DNA of 64,000 nt from JAEZDC01 sp036676415. GTDB taxonomy: Bacteria > Bacteroidota > Bacteroidia > Chitinophagales > Chitinophagaceae. The stretch lies in the NCBI GenBank assembly GCA_036676415.1, contig JAKFCX010000039.1:12628-76627 (forward strand), in the 5' to 3' direction. The notes below the pieces were generated by a model that did no database searches, was not told the DNA's origin, and saw nothing but the letters and a program-made list of their open reading frames with translations. This document shows positions 7,694 through 16,750 of the stretch, piece after piece. Numbering within the stretch: the stretch's first letter is position 1; the number at the start of each line of letters is the position of its first letter. The position numbers and the translations under genes were made by a program.

Positions 7694-9004
7694 ATGGGAT
7701 TTACAGTAGCTATAGTAGGCAGACCAAATGTTGGTAAGAGTACATTCTTTAATCGTATGCTGGAAGAGCGTAAAGCGATCGTGGAAGATATTCCTGGTGT
7801 GACGAGAGACAGGCAATACGGTGTGGCTGACTGGAACGGAAAAAATTTCAATGTGATCGACACTGGTGGGTTTGTTCCTGATACAATTGATGTGTTTGAG
7901 ACAGAGATCCGCAAGCAGGTGAAGATCGCTATTGAAGAAGCAAATGCGATCATCTTTATGACTGATGTGATGATCGGCATCGCTGATCTTGATGAAGCAA
8001 TGGCAGATCTTTTAAGACGATCAACAAAACCGGTTTTTCTCGTAGTGAATAAAGTGGATAATCACGAAAGAATGCTTGAAGCGTCTGAGTTTTATGCGTT
8101 AGGTTTTGAGCATGTTTTTTTTATCAGCAGTCTAAGTGGTAGCGGAACAGGAGAACTGCTTGATGCAATAACTGATTTGATTCCGGATCAGCCGGAAGAA
8201 GACGAAAATGCTGATGCCATTCCAAAGTTTGCGATCATTGGTCAGCCAAACGTTGGTAAATCTTCTTTGCTGAATGCATTGATAGGACAGGAGCGAACGA
8301 TTGTAAGTGATATTGCAGGAACAACAAGAGATACGATTCACACCCATTATAACATGTTTCAAAAAGAGTTTGTGCTGATAGACACAGCAGGACTCAGGAA
8401 GAAGAACAAGGAAAAAGATGATGTAGAATTTTATTCGGTTATCCGTGCTGTAAAAGCAATGGATGAAGCTGATGTGTGTATGTTGGTGCTGGATGCTGAA
8501 AAAGGAATCACTGCTCAGGATGTAAATATATTTGGCTTGGCTGCAAGAAAAGGAAAAGGAATCGTTGTATTGGTAAACAAGTGGGATACTGTGGAAAAGG
8601 AAACGAATACTGCGAGAGATTATGAAAAACGTTTGAAAGAAAAGATCGCTCCATTTACAGATGTACCGGTGTTGTTTATTTCGGCAAAAGAAAAGACAAG
8701 GATCTTTAAAGCAATAGAAATAGCATTGGAAGTATATGAGAATAAGAAGAGAAGAATCTCCACTTCACAATTGAATGATGTGATGTTGAAGGCTGTTGAA
8801 GCGTATCATGCTCCTGTGGTGAGAGGTCATAGCATTAAGATCAAATTTGTTACACAGTTGCCAACTCATGTTCCATCGTTCGCATTCTTTACCAATTTTC
8901 CGGATGATGTAAAAATGCCGTACAAGAATTACCTGGAAAATCAGCTGCGAAAGCATTTTGATTTTAAAGGAGTACCAGTTCGTATATTCTTCAGGAAGAA
9001 GTAG
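7694..9004 (+). CDS. der: GTPase Der (EngA)
   Basis: 436 aa with two consecutive GTPase domains, the Der signature: G1 motifs GRPNVGKS near residue 9 and GQPNVGKS near residue 183, with DTGG and DTAG as the two G3 motifs and NKVD / NKWD as G4. The C-terminal KH-like domain follows (about 355-436). It acts in 50S subunit assembly. It follows era with a repeat between them and no shared reading overlap. Confidence 0.97.
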   Translation: MGFTVAIVGRPNVGKSTFFNRMLEERKAIVEDIPGVTRDRQYGVADWNGKNFNVIDTGGFVPDTIDVFETEIRKQVKIAIEEANAIIFMTDVMIGIADLDEAMADLLRRSTKPVFLVVNKVDNHERMLEASEFYALGFEHVFFISSLSGSGTGELLDAITDLIPDQPEEDENADAIPKFAIIGQPNVGKSSLLNALIGQERTIVSDIAGTTRDTIHTHYNMFQKEFVLIDTAGLRKKNKEKDDVEFYSVIRAVKAMDEADVCMLVLDAEKGITAQDVNIFGLAARKGKGIVVLVNKWDTVEKETNTARDYEKRLKEKIAPFTDVPVLFISAKEKTRIFKAIEIALEVYENKKRRISTSQLNDVMLKAVEAYHAPVVRGHSIKIKFVTQLPTHVPSFAFFTNFPDDVKMPYKNYLENQLRKHFDFKGVPVRIFFRKK

Positions 9005-9009
9005 GGCTA

Positions 9010-11229
9010 TTATTTCGAGATTATTTGCTTCACCGAATCAAGTTTTGCTTTGTATTCACGAAGTTCAACCTGCGTTTGTTTGATGAAGCTATTGTCTTCT
9101 AATTTACCCATCACCTTGTTCATCTCTTCGTTGGTGTCGTATACCAGCTTCCGGAACTTGTTCTGGTAATCCTTGGCCCTGGCTTCGTAAATACCTTTAG
9201 CCATCCATTCTTTTACTGATGAGGAGGTGTTTAACAGTGTGAGGAGATTTTCTTTCGTGATTGTGGAAGCCGTCAAACCCAATATTTCCAGCAATGAGGC
9301 AATTGCATGCTGATATTTCAATGCTGAGTATTCAATGCCTTGCTGAGAATAATAATTATGCAATTCATCCCATGAATTGATGTTGCCGTTTTTAACATCA
9401 TTCTTCATCGATGTAACAGAAACAGCAGGTATTAGCTGTCCACCAATATTCTGCCACTGATCTCTTTGTGCTGCAGTGGAAAAGAGCTCTTTTACCTCAG
9501 TAAAAGATGAGGTTTTATTCTGATTGATATTTTCTGTTAACTGCGTAATGCCATAATGCACAATCAGATCTTCAAACAACTGATAAGCCTGGGCAACTTT
9601 TACCAACAGTACCTTTCTTTTTGAACATTCAAACCCTTCTGCACAGATCTCTAATTTATTGGTGATGTCTTTCTGGCTTTTCAGCAACTGCCTGCCTATT
9701 TTTCTTAACTCATCTTCATTGTATTGTTTATTCGGCTCTTCTTTTTTTACATATGCTTTAGCTGTTTGCAGCTCAAACATCCTGAGGCTCTCAAACATTT
9801 CATTCACCGTATCAGGAGCCAGGTAATCATATTCTATGTGCTGAATTCTTTCTTCACGTTTATCCCTGTCAACATACTTCCATGCATTTCTTGCCAGGGC
9901 ATACATATTATACATGAACCAGTAACCCGGCATGATCATCAGTTGATCATGTGTAACATCGTTACTCACTAAAGAAAACGGAATCGGTATATCCAGTTCT
10001 GCAGGATAATCTCCTTTCGCAAGAATGGTGAAGCTTGCAAATTTAGAATTGTGTTTCAGGCTTACACACAAGCCTGGCCAGAATCCTCTTCCTGCAACAA
10101 TTTCTCCATCGGCACTTCTTGAATTATGATTAGAACCGATAGTGGCTCCTGCAGCAATATTACTTTGCCCCATTACCAATGCTGCACAAAGAAACGAGTT
10201 GTTATGATGTTGCTCATGTGCAGGAAAGATCAAAGAATTCAGCACCTCACAACACGAGATTGTTGAACTGTTTCCTAAATATGAGTTGATGAGTCTCGCT
10301 CCATATTTCAATGAAGAATGTGAAGCCATAATAAAACGAACAGCTTTTACTCCATAAAAGGCCCTGCACCCATCATTCATAATGCCGTTCACCATTTCAC
10401 AGCCCTCGCCGATCTGTGTTTTGCCTTCCTTACCTGAATTAATAGTAAGGTTCTTTAATTTATTCGCTCCTTTGATGTAGGCATCACTTCCAACCCATAC
10501 ATCTTTAATGATCGCTGTATTCTTGATCACTGTTCTGTCACCTATTTTACCATAATAACCTCTTTTGGTGTTATACATCGATTCAGTAAATTCTTTGAAC
10601 TTATTCATCAATGCTTCGTCGTCTCTATACTTACTCCAGAGGAAAGCATCACCTGGTAACATGCCATTAAAAGGTAGAATACTTCTGCCTGCATTTTCGT
10701 TACATATCTCCAGCCATATTCTTATTTCTTCATCTTCCCCTTCTTTTAAAATGCCGTTCCCGAATTTTGCATGGTTGGTAGTGGTGAGTTCATTTACATT
10801 CACAATGATCACTTCATCACCTAAAATATAATGCGAGAGATAGTTTACGTTATCAATACAAACATTATCGCCAAAGTCTGAACTGATGATGGTGGAGTTG
10901 TATAAACCTACCGGTACTTTAAGATCACTGAATTCAAGATAGTATGGTTCCAGTTTTCCTATTCTTACAAGGCCGTAGAACTTACAGTTTTTGACCAACT
11001 CAGGATTAAATGCATCAGAAACAAGTATCTGGTTCCAGTCATCACTGGTGTTCCTGTTTCTTACCAATACTTCTATTTCATATGCAGTCAGTTTTCGATG
11101 TGCCACACCTCTTCTGTTCTGCATGTTACGCAGATAGTATTCATCCTCACCTTCAGCTAAATATTCCGGTGCCACAAAGCCATAACCAAGTGTATTGAGC
11201 TTACTTTTCTTAATGATATTCCCTTCCAT
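9010..11229 (-). CDS. DUF4954 protein with left-handed beta-helix region
   Basis: 739 aa. The N-terminal two-thirds carries hexapeptide-like repeats (positions about 100-400, such as TIGSNHNSRSADGEIVAGRGFWPG) as in bacterial acyl- and nucleotidyl-transferases of the LbH fold; the C-terminal third is predicted helical. It corresponds to the Bacteroidota DUF4954 family, whose activity is unknown to me. It lies downstream of glmS on the same strand (73-base gap holding a repeat), so a link with amino-sugar metabolism is plausible but unproven. Its stop is five bases from the der stop (convergent). Confidence 0.8.
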   Translation of the reverse strand: MEGNIIKKSKLNTLGYGFVAPEYLAEGEDEYYLRNMQNRRGVAHRKLTAYEIEVLVRNRNTSDDWNQILVSDAFNPELVKNCKFYGLVRIGKLEPYYLEFSDLKVPVGLYNSTIISSDFGDNVCIDNVNYLSHYILGDEVIIVNVNELTTTNHAKFGNGILKEGEDEEIRIWLEICNENAGRSILPFNGMLPGDAFLWSKYRDDEALMNKFKEFTESMYNTKRGYYGKIGDRTVIKNTAIIKDVWVGSDAYIKGANKLKNLTINSGKEGKTQIGEGCEMVNGIMNDGCRAFYGVKAVRFIMASHSSLKYGARLINSYLGNSSTISCCEVLNSLIFPAHEQHHNNSFLCAALVMGQSNIAAGATIGSNHNSRSADGEIVAGRGFWPGLCVSLKHNSKFASFTILAKGDYPAELDIPIPFSLVSNDVTHDQLMIMPGYWFMYNMYALARNAWKYVDRDKREERIQHIEYDYLAPDTVNEMFESLRMFELQTAKAYVKKEEPNKQYNEDELRKIGRQLLKSQKDITNKLEICAEGFECSKRKVLLVKVAQAYQLFEDLIVHYGITQLTENINQNKTSSFTEVKELFSTAAQRDQWQNIGGQLIPAVSVTSMKNDVKNGNINSWDELHNYYSQQGIEYSALKYQHAIASLLEILGLTASTITKENLLTLLNTSSSVKEWMAKGIYEARAKDYQNKFRKLVYDTNEEMNKVMGKLEDNSFIKQTQVELREYKAKLDSVKQIISK

Positions 11230-11240
11230 AGATTTTTGTT

Positions 11241-11303
11241 GGGTCGGCTGAGTAATACTATGAGGCTTTTGTTGTTCCGATAGCTATCGGAACTCACTTG
11301 TAT
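11241..11303 (-). repeat. Interspersed repeat copy 3, palindromic core, upstream of DUF4954
   Basis: Read on the minus strand: TACAAGTGA, then the perfect 20-bp palindrome GTTCCGATAGCTATCGGAAC (11274-11293), then AACA, a 20-nt spacer and AGCCGAC (about 11244-11250), 11 bases before the DUF4954 ATG. The 5' end abuts the glmS stop codon. Confidence 0.8.
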
Positions 11304-13138
11304 TATTCTACCGTTACTGATTTCGCCAAATTCCTCGGCATATCTACGTTGTAACCTTTTGCAACACCTACATAATAACTCAGTAATTGTAATGGTATGG
11401 TGCTTAACAATGGTGCAATCACTTCATCAATTTCAGGCACAAACATTACATCTTCACTCATTGTTGTTATTACATTATCACCCTCAGATGCAACGGCAAC
11501 AACTCTACCTTTTCTTGCTTTTATCTCCTGCACGTTAGAAATGATCTTCTCGTAATAAGAATCTTTTGTAGCTACAAACACCACTGGTAAATTCTCATCA
11601 ACCAAAGCAATAGGTCCATGTTTCATTTCTGCTGCAGGATAACCTTCAGCATGTATGTAAGAAATTTCTTTAAGTTTCAAGGCACCCTCTAATGCAACTG
11701 GAAAATTATATCCTCTTCCAAGGAATAATGCATCAGTCGCGTCTTTGTATTTGTTGGCAATTCTTTCAATATTAGATGTGTCTGCTAATATCTGTTTAAC
11801 TTTTTCAGGTACATCATTCAGGTCATTCATCAAATGCATATACCTGTCTTTATCTAATGTACCTTTTGCATAACCAATTTTCAAAGCCATCATCATCAGT
11901 ACAGCAAGCTGGCCTGTAAATGCTTTGGTACTGGCCACACCAATTTCCGGACCTGCATGTGTGTAAGCTCCGGCATGACTGATTCTTGCTATGCTACTTC
12001 CTACCACATTCACTACTCCAAAAATAAATGCACCTTGTTCTTTTGCTCTTTCCAGTGCAACCAAGGTATCTGCCGTTTCACCACTTTGTGAAATGGCGAT
12101 GATCACATCTCCTTTGCTGATCACCGGGTTCCTGTAACGAAACTCTGATGCATATTCCACTTCAACAGGAATACGGCAAAGCTCCTCAAATACATATTCA
12201 GCAATCAATCCTGCATGCCAGCTTGTTCCACAGGCAACGATCACAATTCTTTGTGCAGCGGTTAATGCCTCAATATGATTTTCAACACCACTCATCTTTA
12301 TCTGGCCGGCTTCTACCTGTAATCTTCCTCTTAAACAATCATGAATAGTTTCAGGTTGTTCATGTATTTCTTTCAGCATGAAATGCTCATAACCACCCTT
12401 CTCAATCTTTGCCAGCTCCATATCAAGTTTGGTGATGAAAGGAGTTTGTTTTTCATTGCCGATGTTTTTCAATATCAGTTCATCAGGACGAACGATCGCT
12501 ATCTCGTAATCATTTACGTATACCACTTCTTTCGTGTATTCAATGATAGGGGAAGCATCGGATGCAAGGAAATGTTCGCCTTTCCCAATTCCAATCACCA
12601 ACGGACTACCTTTTCTTGCAGCAATGATGGTCTCAGGATCATTCTTATCGATCAGTAAAATACAATAAGCACCCACCACTCTTTTTAAAGCAATTCGTAA
12701 AGCTTCTTCAACAGTGCTGTTATTGTTCTTCTTGATGTCTTCGATAAAGTTCAACAGCACTTCTGTATCAGTATCACTTTTAAAATGATATCCTTTAGCC
12801 GTCAGTTCCTGTTTTATCTGGGCATAGTTTTCAATGATGCCGTTATGGATCATTGCCAGTTCACCACCTTGTGACTGGTGAGGATGAGCATTCCTGTCGT
12901 TCGGTTCTCCGTGTGTGGCCCAGCGAGTATGTCCAATTCCGGTAAAACCGTTTAAATTTTTTCCCACCACACTTTCTTCAAGGTCTGCCACCTTCCCTTT
13001 CTTTTTGTACACCTTAAGATCACCATCCAGCAATGCAATTCCTGCACTGTCATATCCACGGTATTCCAATCTTTTTAATCCTTTAATTACAACAGGGTAA
13101 GCCTGTCTTGGTCCTGTATATCCAACAATTCCACACAT
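11303..13138 (-). CDS. glmS: Glutamine--fructose-6-phosphate aminotransferase (isomerizing)
   Basis: 611 aa. Makes glucosamine-6-phosphate from fructose-6-phosphate and glutamine, the first step toward UDP-GlcNAc for peptidoglycan and LPS. The N-terminal class II glutaminase domain begins with the nucleophile Cys2 (MCGIVGY) and includes the GHTRWATHG motif (about 70-80). Two SIS sugar-isomerase domains follow (about 290-420 and 460-600; SQSGETADT visible), ending in the conserved NLAKSVTVE. Length matches the family. No glmS ribozyme-like leader is evident upstream. Confidence 0.98.
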   Translation of the reverse strand: MCGIVGYTGPRQAYPVVIKGLKRLEYRGYDSAGIALLDGDLKVYKKKGKVADLEESVVGKNLNGFTGIGHTRWATHGEPNDRNAHPHQSQGGELAMIHNGIIENYAQIKQELTAKGYHFKSDTDTEVLLNFIEDIKKNNNSTVEEALRIALKRVVGAYCILLIDKNDPETIIAARKGSPLVIGIGKGEHFLASDASPIIEYTKEVVYVNDYEIAIVRPDELILKNIGNEKQTPFITKLDMELAKIEKGGYEHFMLKEIHEQPETIHDCLRGRLQVEAGQIKMSGVENHIEALTAAQRIVIVACGTSWHAGLIAEYVFEELCRIPVEVEYASEFRYRNPVISKGDVIIAISQSGETADTLVALERAKEQGAFIFGVVNVVGSSIARISHAGAYTHAGPEIGVASTKAFTGQLAVLMMMALKIGYAKGTLDKDRYMHLMNDLNDVPEKVKQILADTSNIERIANKYKDATDALFLGRGYNFPVALEGALKLKEISYIHAEGYPAAEMKHGPIALVDENLPVVFVATKDSYYEKIISNVQEIKARKGRVVAVASEGDNVITTMSEDVMFVPEIDEVIAPLLSTIPLQLLSYYVGVAKGYNVDMPRNLAKSVTVE

Positions 13139-13224
13139 ACTTTATCGGTTTATCATTTTTAGCCTGCTAATATCAGTTATTTTATTAATTTTTGATTGTA
13201 TATCACCATCTTATTAGTTGTATC

Positions 13225-13857
13225 ATGTTATTCGATTTCAGTAAAGAACATATTCTGCAAGATGAAAGAGCACTTCTTCGTCCTTTGAAAAAGGAAGACA
13301 GCAAAAACCTGCAACATTTCTCTTTGAATGAGCCGGATCTATGGAAATTTTCTTTACAAGGTGCTGCCGGTACTGAGGAACTGAATAAGTACATTGATAT
13401 TGCTTTGAACGCAAGAGCACAACAAAAGGAATACCCGTTTATTGTTTTTGATAAGAAAACAGGTGAATATGCAGGTAGTACACGGTTTTATGATATTCAG
13501 CCTGAGCTTCAGACCTTACAATTGGGTTATACATGGTATGGAAAACAATTTCAGCGAACAGGACTGAACAGGCATTGCAAGTTTCTGCTGTTTCGGTTTG
13601 CTTTTGAGGAACTGGGTGTGGAAAGATTGGAACTAAGAGCAGATAACGATAATGCAAGAAGCATTGCTGCCATGAAAAGTATTGGCTGTAAAGTGGATGG
13701 CATTCTCAGGGCAAATATGCCAAAACCAAAAGGACAAGAAGGTAGGAGAGATTCTATTGTATTGAGTGTATTGAAAGATGAATGGTTTGGCGAAGTGAAG
13801 GAGTTGCTGCTCTCAAAGATTAATGTCAACTGCAGAGCCGCTGAGAAAGAGAGTTAA
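13225..13857 (+). CDS. GNAT-family N-acetyltransferase (RimJ/RimL type)
   Basis: 210 aa from ATG 13225. It has the acetyl-CoA fold of RimJ/RimL-like GNATs: RALLRPLKKEDSKNL at the N-terminus, YAGSTRFYDI and LGYTWYGKQFQRTGLNRHCK (motif A region, about 105-125), and the closing ELRADNDNARSIAAMKSIGCKVDGILR segment. This group acetylates protein N-termini or small amines; the substrate cannot be predicted. It is divergent from glmS and appears monocistronic. Confidence 0.85.
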   Translation: MLFDFSKEHILQDERALLRPLKKEDSKNLQHFSLNEPDLWKFSLQGAAGTEELNKYIDIALNARAQQKEYPFIVFDKKTGEYAGSTRFYDIQPELQTLQLGYTWYGKQFQRTGLNRHCKFLLFRFAFEELGVERLELRADNDNARSIAAMKSIGCKVDGILRANMPKPKGQEGRRDSIVLSVLKDEWFGEVKELLLSKINVNCRAAEKES

Positions 13858-13877
13858 CGCAGAGTTTGTATAGGGTG

Positions 13878-13914
13878 CACTTTTCGAAAGTTTTAAACTT
13901 TGGAAAAGTTGTAG
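13878..13914. repeat. Imperfect palindromic repeat (AACTTTGGAAAAGTT type)
   Basis: CACTTTTCGAAAG ... CTTTGGAAAAGTTG is an imperfect inverted repeat. A related sequence is found at 43399-43436, so it looks like a second, rarer interspersed family. Confidence 0.5.
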
Positions 13915-13940
13915 ACACTAGTTCAGTCTGGTTTACTCAG

Positions 13941-14005
13941 CTGAAGAGTGTTCCGATAGCTATCGGAACAAGGAACGTTTAATAATTATTCAACAGCCGG
14001 TTTAA
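13941..14005 (+). repeat. Interspersed repeat copy 4, palindromic core, upstream of M14 peptidase
   Basis: CTGAAGAGT, the perfect palindrome GTTCCGATAGCTATCGGAAC (13950-13969), AAGG, a spacer of about 21 nt and AGCCGG (13995-14000), 26 bases before the ATG at 14027. It has the same plan as copy 3 but on the plus strand. Confidence 0.8.
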
Positions 14006-14026
14006 TAAAACATATATTTTCACAAC

Positions 14027-16510
14027 ATGAAGAATTTACTGCTTGCAACGTTCGTTTTGTTCTCGTTAATTGGTTCGGCACAATTACAAAGTCCCAAACA
14101 ATTTCTTGGGTATGAACCCGGACAAAAATATACGCAACATTACAAGATCGTGAACTATTTCAAATCTGTAGCTGCAGCTATTCCTTCGATGGTTAAGGTT
14201 GAGAAATATGGAGAGACATATGAAGGAAGAGAATTGATGGTGGCATATATCAGTTCGGCTGAGAATATTCAAAACCTTGAGAACATAAGAAATGCAAATC
14301 TCCAGGCGGCAGGAATGAAACAAGGTACATCTGCAAGCGATAAAGCGATCGTGTGGCTGAGTTATAATGTACATGGTAATGAACCATCATCTTCAGAAGC
14401 TGCTATGGCAACATTATTTGCCCTGGTTGACCCTTCCAATACACAAACAAAAGAATGGCTGAAGCATACAGTGGTGATCATTGATCCATGTTTAAATCCT
14501 GATGGAAGAGACAGGTATGTGAACTGGTTTAATTCTGTTGTTGGACGAAATGAGAATGTTGATCCGCAATCAAGAGAACATGTTGAGCCCTGGCCTGGTG
14601 GAAGAAGCAATCATTACAATTTCGATCTTAACCGTGACTGGGCCTGGCAAACACAGGTTGAAACGCAACAAAGAGTTGTGAAATACAATCAATGGATGCC
14701 GCATGTGCATGTTGACTTCCACGAGCAATTTGTAAATAACCCTTACTATTTTGCTCCTGCTTCAGAACCTTTTCATGAAGTGATCACTCCATGGCAGAGA
14801 GAATTTCAAACAACGATTGGTAGGAATAATGCAGCATTGTTTGATAAAAACGGCTGGCTGTACTTCACCAAGCAATATTTCGACCTGTTTTATCCGTCTT
14901 ATGGTGATACTTATCCAACATACAATGGTGCTATCGGGATGACTTACGAGCAAGCCGGACATAGTGCTGGAGGTTTAGCGATCACAACTGATGACGGAGA
15001 TACATTAACATTAAGCGATAGGGTTTTACATCACACTACAACAGGATTGTCAACCATAGAGGTTACTTCAAAAAATGCAGCGAAAGTGGCATCAGAATTC
15101 AGGAAGTTTTTTGACGAGGCCACACATGCAAAGAATAGTCCTTATAAAACTTATTTTATCACTTCTGATAATCCGGGTAAACTCCAGGCACTTGGTGAGT
15201 TGCTGAAGAGAAATGAAATAAAATTTAATTATACCACCTCACCGGTGAATGCAACAGGATATAATTATTTCAATGGCAAAACAGAAGCTGTAAAAAGTTT
15301 GGGTCATACCATTGCAATCACTGCTTATCAACCAAAATCTGCATTGGTAAAAGTGTTAATGGAGCCGATTAATAAATTATCTGATACTGCAACTTATGAT
15401 ATCACAGCATGGAGTTTACCTTATGCTTATGGATTGCAGGCTTATGCATCTACACAACGTTTAAGTATTTCTGGTGCTGAACATATTCCATCTACCTCTA
15501 CTGTAGTAAACCGTTCGAACTATGGTTATCTTATTCCGTACAATTCTACTGAAGGTGCAAAAGCACTGGCTTCATTGTTAAAGCAAGGTGTGAAAGTTAG
15601 AGTGACCGAAAAACCTATACTTCACCAGGGAAAAAATTATGGTGCAGGAAGTTTATTGGTGTTGCGTACATCTAATGTTGCAGGTTGGAATAACATCAAT
15701 ATTAATTCACCGGCTTTCAATAATGCAGTGGCCATCGAAACAGGTTTTATGGAGAAAGGACCCGATGCAGGTTCTCCGGATGTTCGAATGATCAAAGCTC
15801 CAAAGATTGCAATGATCACAGGGCAGGATGTGTCATCATTAAATGCAGGTGAGGTATGGCATTTTATGGACCAGGGTCTGGATTATCCTGTGTCACTCAT
15901 TAATGCTGCAGATATTTCAAGGATGAACCTGAATGACTATGATGTAGTGATCATGCCAAGTGGAAACTATAAAACTTTCGGCGACAAAACAGCAAATGAT
16001 CGATTGAAAGAATATGTACGTAATGGTGGAAGAATTGTCGCCATGGGAAATACTGTTTACCAAATGGCCAGTAATGACTGGGGATTGAAAATACGTGAAG
16101 AGAAATCAGACGATAAAGACAAGGATACTTATGCTAACCTGAAAAAATATGCAGACAGGGAAAGAGATGATCTTGTGAATTCAATTCCAGGTGCCATCTA
16201 TAAAGTTGATATGGATGAAACACATCCGTTGGCTTTTGGTTACCCTAATCAATACTACACATTGAAACTGGACAGCGATGTATATGAGTTCTTATCTGGT
16301 GGCTGGAACGTAGGTGTGATCAAAAAAGAAAATTATGTTACAGGTTTTGCAGGAAGCAAAGTAAAGAACAGGTTGAAAGATGGATTGGTATTCGGTGTTC
16401 AGCCAATGGGCAGCGGTTCTGTTGTTTATTTGGCTGATGATCCTTTATTCCGATTGTTTTGGGAAAATGGAAAACTGCTTTTTGCAAATGCTGTGTTTAT
16501 GGTAAACTAA
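14027..16510 (+). CDS. Secreted M14-family zinc carboxypeptidase
   Basis: 827 aa with a signal peptide (residues 1-18). The M14 catalytic domain covers about residues 40-350: zinc ligands His116 and Glu119 in HGNEPSS, the DPCLNPDGRDRY and FDLNRDWAW substrate-site motifs, the third zinc His in HVHVDFHEQF, and the catalytic Glu in MTYEQAG. The remaining ~450 residues include a class-I amidotransferase-like beta/alpha region (DYDVVIMPSGNYKTFGD, RNGGRIVAMGNTV) common in large Bacteroidota M14 proteins. It probably degrades peptides in the periplasm or outside the cell. It is preceded by a palindromic repeat and followed by a terminator. Confidence 0.9.
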   Translation: MKNLLLATFVLFSLIGSAQLQSPKQFLGYEPGQKYTQHYKIVNYFKSVAAAIPSMVKVEKYGETYEGRELMVAYISSAENIQNLENIRNANLQAAGMKQGTSASDKAIVWLSYNVHGNEPSSSEAAMATLFALVDPSNTQTKEWLKHTVVIIDPCLNPDGRDRYVNWFNSVVGRNENVDPQSREHVEPWPGGRSNHYNFDLNRDWAWQTQVETQQRVVKYNQWMPHVHVDFHEQFVNNPYYFAPASEPFHEVITPWQREFQTTIGRNNAALFDKNGWLYFTKQYFDLFYPSYGDTYPTYNGAIGMTYEQAGHSAGGLAITTDDGDTLTLSDRVLHHTTTGLSTIEVTSKNAAKVASEFRKFFDEATHAKNSPYKTYFITSDNPGKLQALGELLKRNEIKFNYTTSPVNATGYNYFNGKTEAVKSLGHTIAITAYQPKSALVKVLMEPINKLSDTATYDITAWSLPYAYGLQAYASTQRLSISGAEHIPSTSTVVNRSNYGYLIPYNSTEGAKALASLLKQGVKVRVTEKPILHQGKNYGAGSLLVLRTSNVAGWNNININSPAFNNAVAIETGFMEKGPDAGSPDVRMIKAPKIAMITGQDVSSLNAGEVWHFMDQGLDYPVSLINAADISRMNLNDYDVVIMPSGNYKTFGDKTANDRLKEYVRNGGRIVAMGNTVYQMASNDWGLKIREEKSDDKDKDTYANLKKYADRERDDLVNSIPGAIYKVDMDETHPLAFGYPNQYYTLKLDSDVYEFLSGGWNVGVIKKENYVTGFAGSKVKNRLKDGLVFGVQPMGSGSVVYLADDPLFRLFWENGKLLFANAVFMVN

Positions 16511-16552
16511 AAAGTTAGAGTGGTTCACTCTTGAAGCGTGAGCCACTCTTTG

Positions 16553-16584
16553 AAAAGGATTGTTGATAATGCAATCCTTTTTTT
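16553..16584 (+). terminator. Terminator of the M14 peptidase gene
   Basis: Stem AAAAGGATTG / CAATCCTTTT with a 9-nt loop and a run of T. A second hairpin (AGAGTGG ... CCACTCT, 16518-16551) precedes it. Confidence 0.85.
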
Positions 16585-16750
16585 ATTGCTCAAGCCGCAT
16601 GGCTTCGTATTCTCAACGAGTCTGCATTTCTACCTTTAAAAAAATATCCTTCGGATTTTTTCAATCATAACTTTGTTGTGACCGGAAGAAATGAGGCCTC
16701 TTATGAGAATACTGTTGGAAATTCCGAGTATTAGAAGAAACGTCTGCTAA

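Noticed and set aside
13192..13224. Longer N-terminus of the GNAT protein from a TTG codon
   Set aside because: The extension is not typical of the fold, and ATG 13225 places the first strand in the normal position.
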